A stretch of DNA of 34,773 nt, taken from NCBI GenBank assembly GCA_036567845.1, contig DATCTT010000024.1, positions 1 through 34,773 on the forward strand, written 5' to 3'. The stretch comes from MWAR01 sp036567845 (GTDB lineage: Bacteria; Muiribacteriota; Ozemobacteria; Ozemobacterales; Ozemobacteraceae). Of the stretch, positions 8,560-16,707 are shown in pieces (within the stretch, counting starts at the first letter, position 1; every line of letters begins with the position of its first letter). Both the position numbers and the translations under genes were made by a program. The notes beneath the pieces are model-generated. The model ran no database searches. It saw only the letters and a list, made by a program, of their open reading frames with translations, and was not told the DNA's origin.

Positions 8560-9945
8560 ATGTCTCGTCCTGTCATCACTCTGTCAACCCACGACCGGCG
8601 CGGAAAAAGACTGTTTCCCCGTTCCGGAGCTGTTTTGCGCGCCACCCTCCTGCTGGTCCTCTGGCTGGGCGGCTTTCTCGTCTCCCCCGCCGCGGCACAA
8701 CCGTTCGATCTGATCGTGCCAGAAGAAGCGAACGGCGACACCCTCAGCAACGAGCTGCGGCAGCTCCAGAATATCGAACGCGACATCCAGCTCGAACGGC
8801 TCACCCAGCCGGTGCACAAGTTCGACGCCCTCGTCGAGATGGGCAATCTGCGACTCGAGCAGGGCCGCCTCGAGGAAGCCCAGATGTATTTCGAGCAGGC
8901 CCTCGCGATCCAGCCCGAGAACATGCTCGCCAACAAAGGGCTGGCCATGGTGTTTTTGCGCCAGGGCAAATTCGGCCAGACGAAGGCGATCTTCGACCGG
9001 CTGACCCAGCTGTATCCGCTAAGTGATGCCCTCCGGGAGAATCTTGAGGCAGTACGCTCGCAACTGAACTCGACGGCCGAGATTGGCGTTCGGCTCCACG
9101 AGGACAACGCCGGCCAGACCGAGTTCGTCACCGGCCTCGAGGCCTACTACCCCTCGTTCACCAACCCGAAACTGTCAGCCCGGTACCGTCTGGAAACCTG
9201 GGCCTACGAGGACCGCAACCGCAACGAAACCACCGACAGCCGCCTGCTCTCGGGAACGTTGGAATACGCGCTCGATCATCGCAGCCGCATCGCCGCCACG
9301 TTCGCGCCCGAAACCTTCACCGGCGGCAAGACCATCGGCGGGTACCGGCTGCATGGGGTGACGGGAAACAGCCAGCTCCATCTCGCGGCATTCACCGGCA
9401 GAGGGGCTTACAAGGAGAATCTCGACACGGCGCGGCTTCAGATGTCCGAGGAATACGCGACCCTGACCGTGTTCGGCGATCTCCACGAGCGCACCCGGCT
9501 TCAGCAGTCTTTCACGACGGCCGACATCTCCGATGGAAACGCACGACGGCGGTTCGATACCGAGATCCTGCACTTCATCAACCGGCACGGCACCCCGTTC
9601 CTCTCACTCCAACTGCGGCTTTCCCAGGCGAGTTTCGAGAACCAGCTCGATGCCCTCGGTAACGATTACACCTACTGGGCCCCACGGGACTTCCGCGGCG
9701 CCGAGATGCTCGTCGGCTGGGAACGCGGAGTCGGCTCGAACTGGTGGTGGGGCTTCGACACCCGCTTCGTCACAAACTCGTGGCGGAACATCACGCCCGA
9801 CACCTACCGCGAGAGCGGCGTGGGCCTCACACTTCACGCCAGCTACCGGTTCGACACAGGCCGGATTCACGCCGAGTTCGGGAACACCCTGCGCGACTTC
9901 ACCCGTGAGCGCATGCTGGGCGTCTACGGCAGCTTCGACTTCTGA
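8560..9945 (+). CDS. TPR protein with C-terminal outer-membrane beta-barrel
   Basis: A 461-residue exported protein. The long N-region and hydrophobic core (ATLLLVLWLGGFLVSPAAA) form a signal peptide cut before QPFD. Residues ~85-165 contain two TPR-like helical pairs (FDALVEMGNLRLEQGRLEEA; NKGLAMVFLRQGKFGQ). From ~170 to the end there are many amphipathic strands with aromatic girdles (GWERGVGSNWWWGFDTRF). The protein ends GVYGSFDF with a C-terminal Phe, the usual signal for insertion by the BAM complex. The TPR-then-barrel layout is that of exopolysaccharide or surface-protein exporters such as BcsC, PgaA or SLAM, but no partner genes are adjacent. The ATG at 8560 is preferred to the GTG at 8557. 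Confidence 0.82.
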   Translation: MSRPVITLSTHDRRGKRLFPRSGAVLRATLLLVLWLGGFLVSPAAAQPFDLIVPEEANGDTLSNELRQLQNIERDIQLERLTQPVHKFDALVEMGNLRLEQGRLEEAQMYFEQALAIQPENMLANKGLAMVFLRQGKFGQTKAIFDRLTQLYPLSDALRENLEAVRSQLNSTAEIGVRLHEDNAGQTEFVTGLEAYYPSFTNPKLSARYRLETWAYEDRNRNETTDSRLLSGTLEYALDHRSRIAATFAPETFTGGKTIGGYRLHGVTGNSQLHLAAFTGRGAYKENLDTARLQMSEEYATLTVFGDLHERTRLQQSFTTADISDGNARRRFDTEILHFINRHGTPFLSLQLRLSQASFENQLDALGNDYTYWAPRDFRGAEMLVGWERGVGSNWWWGFDTRFVTNSWRNITPDTYRESGVGLTLHASYRFDTGRIHAEFGNTLRDFTRERMLGVYGSFDF

Positions 9946-9957
9946 ACCGCCCCGCTG

Positions 9958-10194
9958 CTACCAGATCCACGAGAGAAGCCAGGCGATGAGATACCCGCTG
10001 ATGAAGCCGTCGGCAAACGCCCAGCCCGCCCCGAGCAGGATACCGCGCGGGGTTAGGTCGAACCCTTCGTAAACCGCTGCCACGAGCAGAAGCCAGGGGC
10101 TCGGATCACCGCTGGTGATCTCGGCCAGTGCCCAGACGGTAAGAATGGCCGCCCAGGCAAATCCGGCGAGAATCCCGACCTCGAGTGGCGTCAC
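9958..10194 (-). CDS. Small two-helix membrane protein (holin-like family)
   Basis: A 78-residue hydrophobic protein with a GTG start at 10194, six bases after the stop of the Memo-family gene and so in the same operon. Helix 1 spans GILAGFAWAAILTVWALAEI. A conserved-looking segment YEGFDLTPRGILLGAGWAFADGF leads into helix 2, GYLIAWLLSWIW. The Y-G-F ... G-G-F-DGF-G-AW pattern resembles small chromosomal proteins often labelled 'bacteriophage holin' in genomes without any phage context. No phage genes are near, so a lysis role is not supported. It is tail to tail with the barrel gene, 12 bp apart. Confidence 0.75.
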   Translation of the reverse strand: MTPLEVGILAGFAWAAILTVWALAEITSGDPSPWLLLVAAVYEGFDLTPRGILLGAGWAFADGFISGYLIAWLLSWIW

Positions 10195-10200
10195 GACGGC

Positions 10201-11046
10201 TCAGACGGTCCCTTCGAAAATGACCGACGCATAGCCAACCCCGCGGGGATGCTCCATCACGTCCATCGACGTCGCGTAGGCAAGCCGCGTCGCGCGCACC
10301 TTCCTGCCGGCCATCGCGCACAGGAAGACGGTGATCGGGATCACCCCACAGATGCTCCGATCCTCCCCCACGACCAGCTCGTGGAAGGCCTTCGCATCGA
10401 GCGACGCGATCACGTCGAGCGCCACGCCATCAAGTCTGTAGGCATCGTCGCGGGGGGTGTCGTGCGAAAAGTCGGAACTGACGATGCAGACGGTGTCCGT
10501 GAACTCGGGGCGGGCCAGGACGCCCGCAATCGCCTTTCCCCAACGAGCGCACTGCTCAAACTCGGCAAAAGCCAGGGCAAGCGGCACGATCCGCGGCAGA
10601 TGCTTCTTCATCGCATGCTGGACGAATGGGATCTGAACCTCTAGAGAATGTTCCAGTTCGTGCGCCGCGTTATCCCGTGCAAAGCACCCCGTCTCCTCGA
10701 GCGCAGCACGCAGAGGTTCATCGGTTTCGAGGCTTCCGAGCGGGGTCAGCCAGGCATCCTCGTCGCTCAGTGCCGCCAAAGCCCCGTAGGGCGTATGCTT
10801 GGGCCCAAGCATCAGCAGGCGCTTCGGCAGCGGCTTCTCCTCGGCAAGCCGGCGGTAACCCCAGCTCGCGACCGGACCGCTGAAAATATACCCGGCATGC
10901 GGAACAATCATCCCGGCCAGACGCCCCAGCGCCGGATGGTGATGATCGCTCACGCCCAGCCGGTGCCCGTAACACTGCCGGATCGTTTCCTCGAGTTCGG
11001 TCGGTTCATCTGGGTAAAAACGCCCGCTCACAGCCGGTTCCCGCAT
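10201..11046 (-). CDS. amrB: Memo-family protein (AmmeMemoRadiSam system protein B)
   Basis: A 281-residue member of the MEMO1 family, related to class III extradiol dioxygenases. Bacterial members are usually named AmmeMemoRadiSam system protein B and are linked to AMMECR1 and a radical SAM protein; the reaction is unsettled. Visible motifs are REPAVSGRFYPD at the N-terminus, MIVPHAGYIFSGPVASWGY with the metal-type His, LLMLGPKHTPYG, HELEHSLEVQIPFVQH, and CIVSSDFSHDTP. The ATG at 11046 is chosen because GAGAGGAG lies 8 nt upstream; the ATG at 11064 would include that site. Neither AMMECR1 nor the radical SAM partner is adjacent here. Confidence 0.9.
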   Translation of the reverse strand: MREPAVSGRFYPDEPTELEETIRQCYGHRLGVSDHHHPALGRLAGMIVPHAGYIFSGPVASWGYRRLAEEKPLPKRLLMLGPKHTPYGALAALSDEDAWLTPLGSLETDEPLRAALEETGCFARDNAAHELEHSLEVQIPFVQHAMKKHLPRIVPLALAFAEFEQCARWGKAIAGVLARPEFTDTVCIVSSDFSHDTPRDDAYRLDGVALDVIASLDAKAFHELVVGEDRSICGVIPITVFLCAMAGRKVRATRLAYATSMDVMEHPRGVGYASVIFEGTV

Positions 11047-11390
11047 CTCTCGATCTCCTCTCACACATGACGCTGTCCCATCATATTACCATGTTTCCCG
11101 GGAATTCTCTGAAAACGCCCCAAAGGCACGAAGCCCCATAGCCGTCCCTGGTTTCGATCTGGTGATCCGTGTTTCTGCGTCTGGCCGGTGTGATGTGGAA
11201 CGAGCTCCGAACCCGAGGATGATACGGATGTCACCGTTGCCGGCCTTTCATCTGCTCTCCATCTGCAGATACGGTTGTTTGTCCTGCGACGTTTTCATTC
11301 AAAGCATTTGTGTGGTTCGTCGGAAAATCGGTAATCATTTGAGGTCGCCGGAAATGATTCGAGAAGGTGTATACTTTAGAAGGAGAGATC
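11047..11390. other. Divergent intergenic region without a gene
   Basis: This 344-bp gap separates the leftward Memo-family operon from the rightward NamZ/pseudopilin operon and must hold both promoters. I see no open frame with a ribosome site, no tRNA and no strong hairpin. Weak candidates are TAATAT on the minus strand (11083-11088), and on the plus strand TTGTGT (11308) with TAATCA (11332). Neither is convincing. Confidence 0.5.
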
Positions 11391-12638
11391 ATGACCCAGA
11401 GAATCCGCCATTGCCTGAAAACGGCCGCGCTGTTCCTGCTGTGCTGCGCGGGAGTCTGCTGTGCGCACGCCGCTCCGCAGATCCGGATCGGCCTTGAGAT
11501 CCTCGGAAGCGAACACCCCGAAATGGTTGCCGGAAAAAAAGTCGCCGTGCTTGCCGGCCAGGCATCGTATGACCAGTCGCTGCGCCACACGGTCGACCGG
11601 CTGGCCCGGGCCGCCACGATCACCGCAGTCTTCACCGCTGATCCCTGGCCCCGTCGTCTGATCCGCCAGGCCTCGGGAACGATCGAACTCGATGCTCTGA
11701 CGCAGGCCCCCGTTCACCTGATCCGTGACCCGCTCCAGCGGCCCCACCCAGAGCAGCTGAACGGAGCGAACGTGATCGTCATCGACATGCAGGACATCGG
11801 CATCCGATTCTTCAGCGGGGTGACGCTTCTGGCCCAGTTCCTCGAACTGGCCAAGCAGGCAGGTATCCCGGTCATCGTGCTCGACCGGCCAAACCCCCTG
11901 GGTGCGAGCATGATTTCGGGGCCGGTGCTCGATGCGCAGTATCGCAGCAGGTTCGGCGTCTATCCAATTCCGCTGGTCTACGGCCTGACAATCGGTGAAC
12001 TGGCCCTGTATTTCAACAAGGTGTTCGGCCTGAACGCCGATTTGACCGTCATCGGCATGGAGAATTACCAGCGAAGCATGACCTACCGGGAAACGGGCCT
12101 TCACTGGGCCCTTCCATCCGAACATCTTCCTGACCCCGAAGCCCCGCTGTATTACGCGACAACCGGCTTCCTGGGCGAACTGGGCATCTTTTCAACCGGC
12201 GTGGGGACAACCCGCCCCTTCCATTACATCCTCGCTCCCTGGATCGATCCCGACGCCCTCATCTCGCGCCTTCTCTCGAAACGGCTCGCCGGGGTTTCCT
12301 TCCTCCCTGTCGAGGTCCGGCCGTATTACGGGCTGTTCGCGCAGAAGCGGGTTCCCGGCATCGAGATCGTCATCACGAATACGACCATCTTCGACCCTGT
12401 CATGACAGGTGTCCTGATCCTTCAAAGCCTTCGCTCGCTGTATCCCGATAAGATCCCCCTCGGGAACCGGGCGGCCGCAGACGGCCTCGACACCCTGCTC
12501 GGCGGCCCGGCCGTGCGCGAAGCGATTGATGCGGACAAGGATGCCGACGAAATCCGCCGCCTCATTCAGGCAACGCTCACGGAATACCGCGCCCGGAGGC
12601 GCGCATTCCTCATCTATCCGGAGGCAACGTTCCGATGA
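11391..12638 (+). CDS. DUF1343 protein, NamZ-type exo-beta-N-acetylmuramidase
   Basis: A 415-residue exported protein of the DUF1343 family. Its characterised member NamZ is an exo-acting N-acetylmuramidase that removes MurNAc from the non-reducing end of peptidoglycan fragments. The signal peptide (LKTAALFLLCCAGVCCAHA) is Cys-rich. Family motifs include VIVIDMQDIGIRFFSG, PVIVLDRPNPLGASMISGPVLD, IPLVYGLTIGELALYFN and LPDPEAPLYYATTGFLGE followed by STGVGTTRPFHYILAPWIDP. The start at 11391 has AGAAGGAGAG just upstream (11378-11387). Its stop overlaps the start of the next gene, a pseudopilin (ATGA, 12635-12638), so cell-wall hydrolysis and pilus assembly appear to be co-expressed. The family call is firm; the exact substrate is inferred. 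Confidence 0.9.
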   Translation: MTQRIRHCLKTAALFLLCCAGVCCAHAAPQIRIGLEILGSEHPEMVAGKKVAVLAGQASYDQSLRHTVDRLARAATITAVFTADPWPRRLIRQASGTIELDALTQAPVHLIRDPLQRPHPEQLNGANVIVIDMQDIGIRFFSGVTLLAQFLELAKQAGIPVIVLDRPNPLGASMISGPVLDAQYRSRFGVYPIPLVYGLTIGELALYFNKVFGLNADLTVIGMENYQRSMTYRETGLHWALPSEHLPDPEAPLYYATTGFLGELGIFSTGVGTTRPFHYILAPWIDPDALISRLLSKRLAGVSFLPVEVRPYYGLFAQKRVPGIEIVITNTTIFDPVMTGVLILQSLRSLYPDKIPLGNRAAADGLDTLLGGPAVREAIDADKDADEIRRLIQATLTEYRARRRAFLIYPEATFR

Positions 12639-13108
12639 AGTGCGCCGCGCACCGCCCCTGGGGCGGCATGTCGATGGTCGAGATCATGATCGGCGTCATC
12701 ATCCTTGCCCTGATCCTGATCCCCTCCCTGAACGTGATCATCTCCGAAACAAAGACCGTCACGGCGACCCGCGATCACACCCAGGCCTCGTTCTTCGCCC
12801 AGCAGATTCTCGAGGCCGCCCGGGCCTGTCCTTTCGACCTGCTCGATGCTGATCAGTATAATACTGATGAAAATACCAAGAAGAAGACCTTCGAGTATGC
12901 CCTGAATTCCAACGACGATATCCGAAAGAGCACGATCAACGGCATCACCTACGAGGTGAAGCAGCCGAAGATCAAGTTCGCCGCCGACAAGAACGATGCA
13001 TCGATCCGGCCGAACATGGTGTATCTCTCGTTCCGGGTCGAGTATAAGGGCCAGGACACCAAGACCCACACGCTCGACGTCTTCACAGCGATCAGCAAAC
13101 GCCAGTGA
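12635..13108 (+). CDS. Type II secretion/type IV pilus minor pseudopilin (GspI-like)
   Basis: A 157-residue prepilin. A short basic leader ends at Gly11, and the mature protein begins MSMVE with the conserved Glu at +5. A single hydrophobic helix follows (IMIGVIILALILIPSLNVII). The globular part starts with an ATRDHTQASFFAQQILEAAR helix typical of GspI/PilV-type minor pilins and ends with a beta-rich region. Its start overlaps the stop of the NamZ-type gene by 4 nt. It would be cut by a PilD-like prepilin peptidase and placed at the tip of a pseudopilus or pilus. GspI versus PilV is not decided. Confidence 0.87.
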   Translation: MKCAAHRPWGGMSMVEIMIGVIILALILIPSLNVIISETKTVTATRDHTQASFFAQQILEAARACPFDLLDADQYNTDENTKKKTFEYALNSNDDIRKSTINGITYEVKQPKIKFAADKNDASIRPNMVYLSFRVEYKGQDTKTHTLDVFTAISKRQ

Positions 13109-13128
13109 CGGAAAAGGAGCCCGACCCG

Positions 13129-13773
13129 ATGCGCCGCCGCGGAACGAATCTGATCGAGATCATGATGGCCGTCATCATCCTCGCCCTGCTGATGACGGCC
13201 CTGTATTACACGTATTCCAGCTCGCGCAAACAGGCGCAGGCAGTGATGCAGGCGCACCAGACAAACGATGAGCTCCAGCGCCTGTTCGACAAGATCACGG
13301 ACGATCTGCGCGAGTCGAACTTCGTTCTTGATGGCACGCCACCCAAGGCTTCGATGGCCCAGGCGAAGAACCTGAAGACTGAAGATCCGGCAAACTATAT
13401 TTCGTTCCACAAGGTCACGTACGATTTTTCCCTCGAGCCCAAGAATCTCGCCACGGATCAGTGCAACTACACCCAGCTTCGCGTCACCTACAAGCTCGAG
13501 AAGGCCGACCCGTCCCAGGCGACTGGGCCGTACATCCTGTGGCGCGAGACGCTGCCGTTCGACGACCGCCGTCAGCAGGTGCCGGCGCAGCGCGCGCGCA
13601 AGGTAGTGATGGAAGGCCTGGACGAGCTGGTGTTCTATCGATTGGATGAGCCGAACCTGCCGACGAATGGGAGCGTCTGTATACGGGCAAGACTCGCCGG
13701 CCGGGGCAAAGACAGCCGGTATGACTCATCCCTGATGACCTCGGTCAAGGAAAGGGGGGCCGAACCGCAATGA
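13129..13773 (+). CDS. Minor pseudopilin (GspJ/PilW-like)
   Basis: A 214-residue prepilin with a very short leader MRRRG and mature TNLIE (Glu at +5), followed by the helix IMMAVIILALLMTALYYTY. The post-helix segment DELQRLFDKITDDLRESNF is the usual GspJ/PilW pattern. The ATG at 13129 is chosen because AAAAGGAG lies about 9 nt upstream (13112-13119) and gives a normal leader; a GTG at 13105 overlapping the previous gene is possible but adds acidic residues to the leader. It lies between a GspI-like and a GspK/PilX-like gene, overlapping the latter by 4 nt (ATGA). Confidence 0.86.
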   Translation: MRRRGTNLIEIMMAVIILALLMTALYYTYSSSRKQAQAVMQAHQTNDELQRLFDKITDDLRESNFVLDGTPPKASMAQAKNLKTEDPANYISFHKVTYDFSLEPKNLATDQCNYTQLRVTYKLEKADPSQATGPYILWRETLPFDDRRQQVPAQRARKVVMEGLDELVFYRLDEPNLPTNGSVCIRARLAGRGKDSRYDSSLMTSVKERGAEPQ

Positions 13774-16106
13774 ACGGTTGTGTGATATCCGGGTGCGCCG
13801 CCCGCCGCCGCGGCTCCGCCATTCTCATCGCTCTCGGTCTCGGCTTCGTTCTACTCGTCGTGATCGCCTCGCTCCAGTCCTTCTCCTCCTACCGCATCCA
13901 GAACTCGATCTCGGAAAACCGGAATCTGAAGGCGCTGGCCCTCGCCGAGGCGGGCATCTCGTTTGCAATGACGGAGCTGTCCCTCGACAGCTCGTTCCGA
14001 ACGCACACCATCAAGATCGACGCAGCGAAGAAGGAACTGGTCTGGGATCAACAGGTCGACTGGCAGACCTCGATCGCCAACGATTCGGATTTCTCCTTCA
14101 GCCAGCAAAACACCAGCGGCAAGGGTTCGTATCAGGGCACGCTGGGCGACGGCCAGTTCCGGTTCCGCGTCGGCCTGATCCCGTATGAGGATGACCCTCG
14201 CTCGAAGAACATCGACGAGAGCAAGTGCTACTTCAAGATCGATGCAATGGGCCGCGTGGGCGACACGACCCGAAGCGTGAGCTGCATTGTCCAGCGCCGG
14301 TTCCCCGGCCGCGAGTTCCTGATGTTCGACATGGAGTTCCTCTCGCTCGTCTACGGCGAGCCCGGCGAGAACAACGTCAACAAGTTCTCGACGGGAAACC
14401 TGTATGGACACAAGGGCGTCGAGATCGGCCAGATCCTGCTCGATGCGCACAACCCGACCACGCCCGGCACAAAACAGGAACTTTTCGACATGCACAGCAT
14501 CATCAGCGGCGCGGGCGGCATCTTCTTCTGGCAGCCGACCAAGGTCGAGTTCCGGGCCCGGCCCGGCATGCCGGCCGAAACCATCACGATCCCGCCCAGT
14601 AACATCCCCTTCCCGAGCCACGGCACCTACTCCTCCCCCGAAGCGGAGCGGTACGGCGAAGTCCCGGCCGAGATCGCAGGCAAGGTGCCCACGTTCCCCG
14701 ACTCGGTCAAGGAGAAGCTGAAGGGCCGCATTCTCGACAAGAGCGCGATGGTGAGCCTGTCGCCGGGAGTGCCCAAGTTCGCCGACCTGATGATGCAAGC
14801 GCAGAACGGCGGCAAATACATCCCAGCAGCCGAATGTACAACCAAGTATAAAATCACCCCTGGCTGGAACCCCAACGACGGGGATCACGTGAAGGTGGCC
14901 ATTCTCGATTTCGGCAACGGCATTCACAAGGGCAACGTCACTCTGCCCTCGAACTTCAACGGCGTGATCTTCTCCGACTCGAACCTCGTCATCAAGGGCA
15001 ATCCGCCGCGCGACGTGAAGATCGTCTCAAAGAAAAGCATCTTCGTCGCGGGGGATTTCAATCAGCGCAACAACAAGAGCCGGAAGGAAGAACGGTACAG
15101 TTTCCCCCAGAACTACGACGTCAGCGCCATGGATAGCGAAGACTATTCCGCCGCCGCAAAGAATCTGCTGCTCGACGACCTGGCGGCAGGCTCCAACCCC
15201 GATGATCCGGCCAAGTTCAAACACCACTTCGCCGCCAACGTCATCGCCGACGAGCGGATCGTCTATGATTACCGCAGCCCGATCGACTGTTTCGAAAACG
15301 AGATCTACCCCTTTATGAAGTTCGCGCTCGCGAAGGAACTGATCCCCGAGTCGGATGCCGAAACCAACATGCTCAAGGTTACTGGTTCCGGTGAAATCGA
15401 TGCCGACCTGACCGACAAGGCTGTCACAAAGAACAAGATCGCCTCGTATTTCGAGAAGTTCCCGCTCTGCGACGAAAACCGCGAAAAGGAGCTCGCCACC
15501 GAATTCGCCGACACATTCAACTCGAACAAGATCACGGATGCCGACTTCGAGAAGTTCTGCAACGAAAAGCTGTGGGATGCCTATCGGAAAAGCTACGAAA
15601 CCCATTACCTCGAACGCGAGGCGGGCAAGCCCAAGCTCGGGGTCTACAAACTGCTCGATCAGCTCAGGGCCAAGATCTGCGATGCCAGCGGCAAGCCGAA
15701 ACAGGACAAGGCCGACGATTACCTGTACTTCCCCGAGATGACGACCAACGGAATTTTCCAGAGCTGTGGCGTGCGAGCGAACCTGTTCTATATGGGACCG
15801 GATTATTCGAAGCGGTATGACGAGATTGGCCGGTCGCTCGCCTGCGTCAGCGCTGGCGTGGGCCTCCAACATTCGGACATGAAAGAGATGATCCACCGCG
15901 TTTTCGGTTCCGAGGTCCGGTATGCGACCAACAAGAACCTGGCCAAAATCACCGGCCCCTCCTACGCCCCACCCACCCGCCGGAAACTGTACGACCCCAC
16001 CCTGCCTTCGCTCGACATCGGCGATGGAAGCGGGGATATCGCGGCGTTCGTGATCCTGACCTGGAAGGATCTGCGCGGCTCCCCGACCGAGTTTTCGAGC
16101 TTCTGA
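13770..16106 (+). CDS. Large GspK/PilX-like minor pseudopilin, probable fibre tip protein
   Basis: A 778-residue protein. The N-terminus has a prepilin-like leader (AARRRG) then SAILIALGLGFVLLVVIASLQSF. Position +5 is Ile and not Glu, as in GspK. The next segment, NRNLKALALAEAGISFAMTEL, is the GspK/PilX helix. About 700 further residues are unlike any named domain I recognise. They include beta-rich stretches around 340-430 (FNGVIFSDSNLVIKGNPPRD), then an alpha-helical part rich in Lys/Glu/Asp. GspK is normally ~320 residues and PilX ~160-200, so this is unusually long. It ends the operon before a hairpin terminator. A tip role is inferred from the lack of Glu5 and the gene order. Confidence 0.78.
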   Translation: MNGCVISGCAARRRGSAILIALGLGFVLLVVIASLQSFSSYRIQNSISENRNLKALALAEAGISFAMTELSLDSSFRTHTIKIDAAKKELVWDQQVDWQTSIANDSDFSFSQQNTSGKGSYQGTLGDGQFRFRVGLIPYEDDPRSKNIDESKCYFKIDAMGRVGDTTRSVSCIVQRRFPGREFLMFDMEFLSLVYGEPGENNVNKFSTGNLYGHKGVEIGQILLDAHNPTTPGTKQELFDMHSIISGAGGIFFWQPTKVEFRARPGMPAETITIPPSNIPFPSHGTYSSPEAERYGEVPAEIAGKVPTFPDSVKEKLKGRILDKSAMVSLSPGVPKFADLMMQAQNGGKYIPAAECTTKYKITPGWNPNDGDHVKVAILDFGNGIHKGNVTLPSNFNGVIFSDSNLVIKGNPPRDVKIVSKKSIFVAGDFNQRNNKSRKEERYSFPQNYDVSAMDSEDYSAAAKNLLLDDLAAGSNPDDPAKFKHHFAANVIADERIVYDYRSPIDCFENEIYPFMKFALAKELIPESDAETNMLKVTGSGEIDADLTDKAVTKNKIASYFEKFPLCDENREKELATEFADTFNSNKITDADFEKFCNEKLWDAYRKSYETHYLEREAGKPKLGVYKLLDQLRAKICDASGKPKQDKADDYLYFPEMTTNGIFQSCGVRANLFYMGPDYSKRYDEIGRSLACVSAGVGLQHSDMKEMIHRVFGSEVRYATNKNLAKITGPSYAPPTRRKLYDPTLPSLDIGDGSGDIAAFVILTWKDLRGSPTEFSSF

Positions 16107-16113
16107 GAAACCA

Positions 16114-16147
16114 GGAGGGGCACGCTCATGCATGCCCCTCCATTTTC
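16114..16147 (+). terminator. Rho-independent terminator of the NamZ/pseudopilin operon
   Basis: A 9-bp perfect stem (GGAGGGGCA, 16114-16122, with 16133-16141) and a 10-nt loop, followed by ATTTTC, starting 7 bp after the operon's last stop. Read leftward it is also a hairpin 28 bp past the stop of the small candidate gene at 16170, but with a poor T run. Confidence 0.82.
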
Positions 16148-16707
16148 GAGTACCCGCGAAGTCGCCTTCCTAGCGACCCCGCACCCAGGCGCCCGCCGTG
16201 CGGCACGGATCGGTTCCGTTCACCGTCACCCCGATGGGCCCGGCTGAACAGCGCCATCCTCGCACCACCGGTCCACTTTCAGCCTCATGCTGGTCGGGCG
16301 AGTCGGCCACCCAGGATTTTGCGATCATCCGTGTTCGCACCATAACCTGCCTCCTTGTTTTCGGGCCGTGAGGGGGGATATCCCCAACTCCTTATCTCTA
16401 TGATTATCATCGTCTCCCCCAATGTCCGTACCCAATCCAATCATTCGCCATTTTGCCCATAACAGGTCCACCTTTCGCCGTTTTTCGCATGTTTTCATCT
16501 CGCCTTGCCTTCGCCACAGATTTTTTCGATGACACCGGGTTATTCGGAAATTCATCGTCTGGACGAGCCTCGACAGCGGTCGGCAGTCGGACTCATACGA
16601 TCCTCTCCCCGTTCCAACCCGGTGGACAGTTGGTTTTCTTTTGGGGGATTCGCAACAAGCGAAAAACATCGGGTATCCCCAAGGGCGTTCGTATTATCAT
16701 CTTGTCT
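16148..16707. other. 560-bp gap with one candidate small gene
   Basis: Between the pseudopilin terminator and the GT-C-like gene there is no normal-sized gene. It contains the small leftward frame at 16170-16343 with a strong ribosome site. The remainder (about 16360-16700) is less GC-rich than the surroundings. A 57-codon frame starting at the minus-strand ATG at 16498 uses atypical codons, and I do not call it. TATTAT at 16692-16697 could be a -10 box for the next gene but has no matching -35. Confidence 0.5.
16170..16343 (-). CDS. Candidate 57-residue small protein with strong ribosome site
   Basis: A short frame starting at ATG 16343. It is preceded by AAGGAGG (16350-16356 on the minus strand) with an ideal 6-nt gap, the best ribosome site in this region. 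It ends with TAG 28 bp before a hairpin. The product begins MVRTRMIAKSWV, has two Cys (positions 32 and 47) and a Gly/Val-rich second half, and has no signal peptide or membrane helix. I do not recognise it. It could be a real small protein, a regulatory leader peptide or a chance frame. Confidence 0.35.
   Translation of the reverse strand: MVRTRMIAKSWVADSPDQHEAESGPVVRGWRCSAGPIGVTVNGTDPCRTAGAWVRGR

Noticed and set aside
9958..10194. Holin-like protein as a sign of a prophage
   Set aside because: No other phage gene is present, and the gene is coupled to a Memo-family gene.
11370..11375. TATACT before the NamZ-type gene as a -10 box
   Set aside because: It would place the transcript start inside the ribosome site, and no -35 is present at the right distance.
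13851..14927. 358-codon leftward frame
   Set aside because: It is antisense to the large GspK-like gene, with repetitive Val/Leu/Glu/Asp composition typical of shadow frames.
16325..16669. 114-codon leftward frame in the 560-bp gap
   Set aside because: Atypical codons, no good ribosome site and no recognisable domain.
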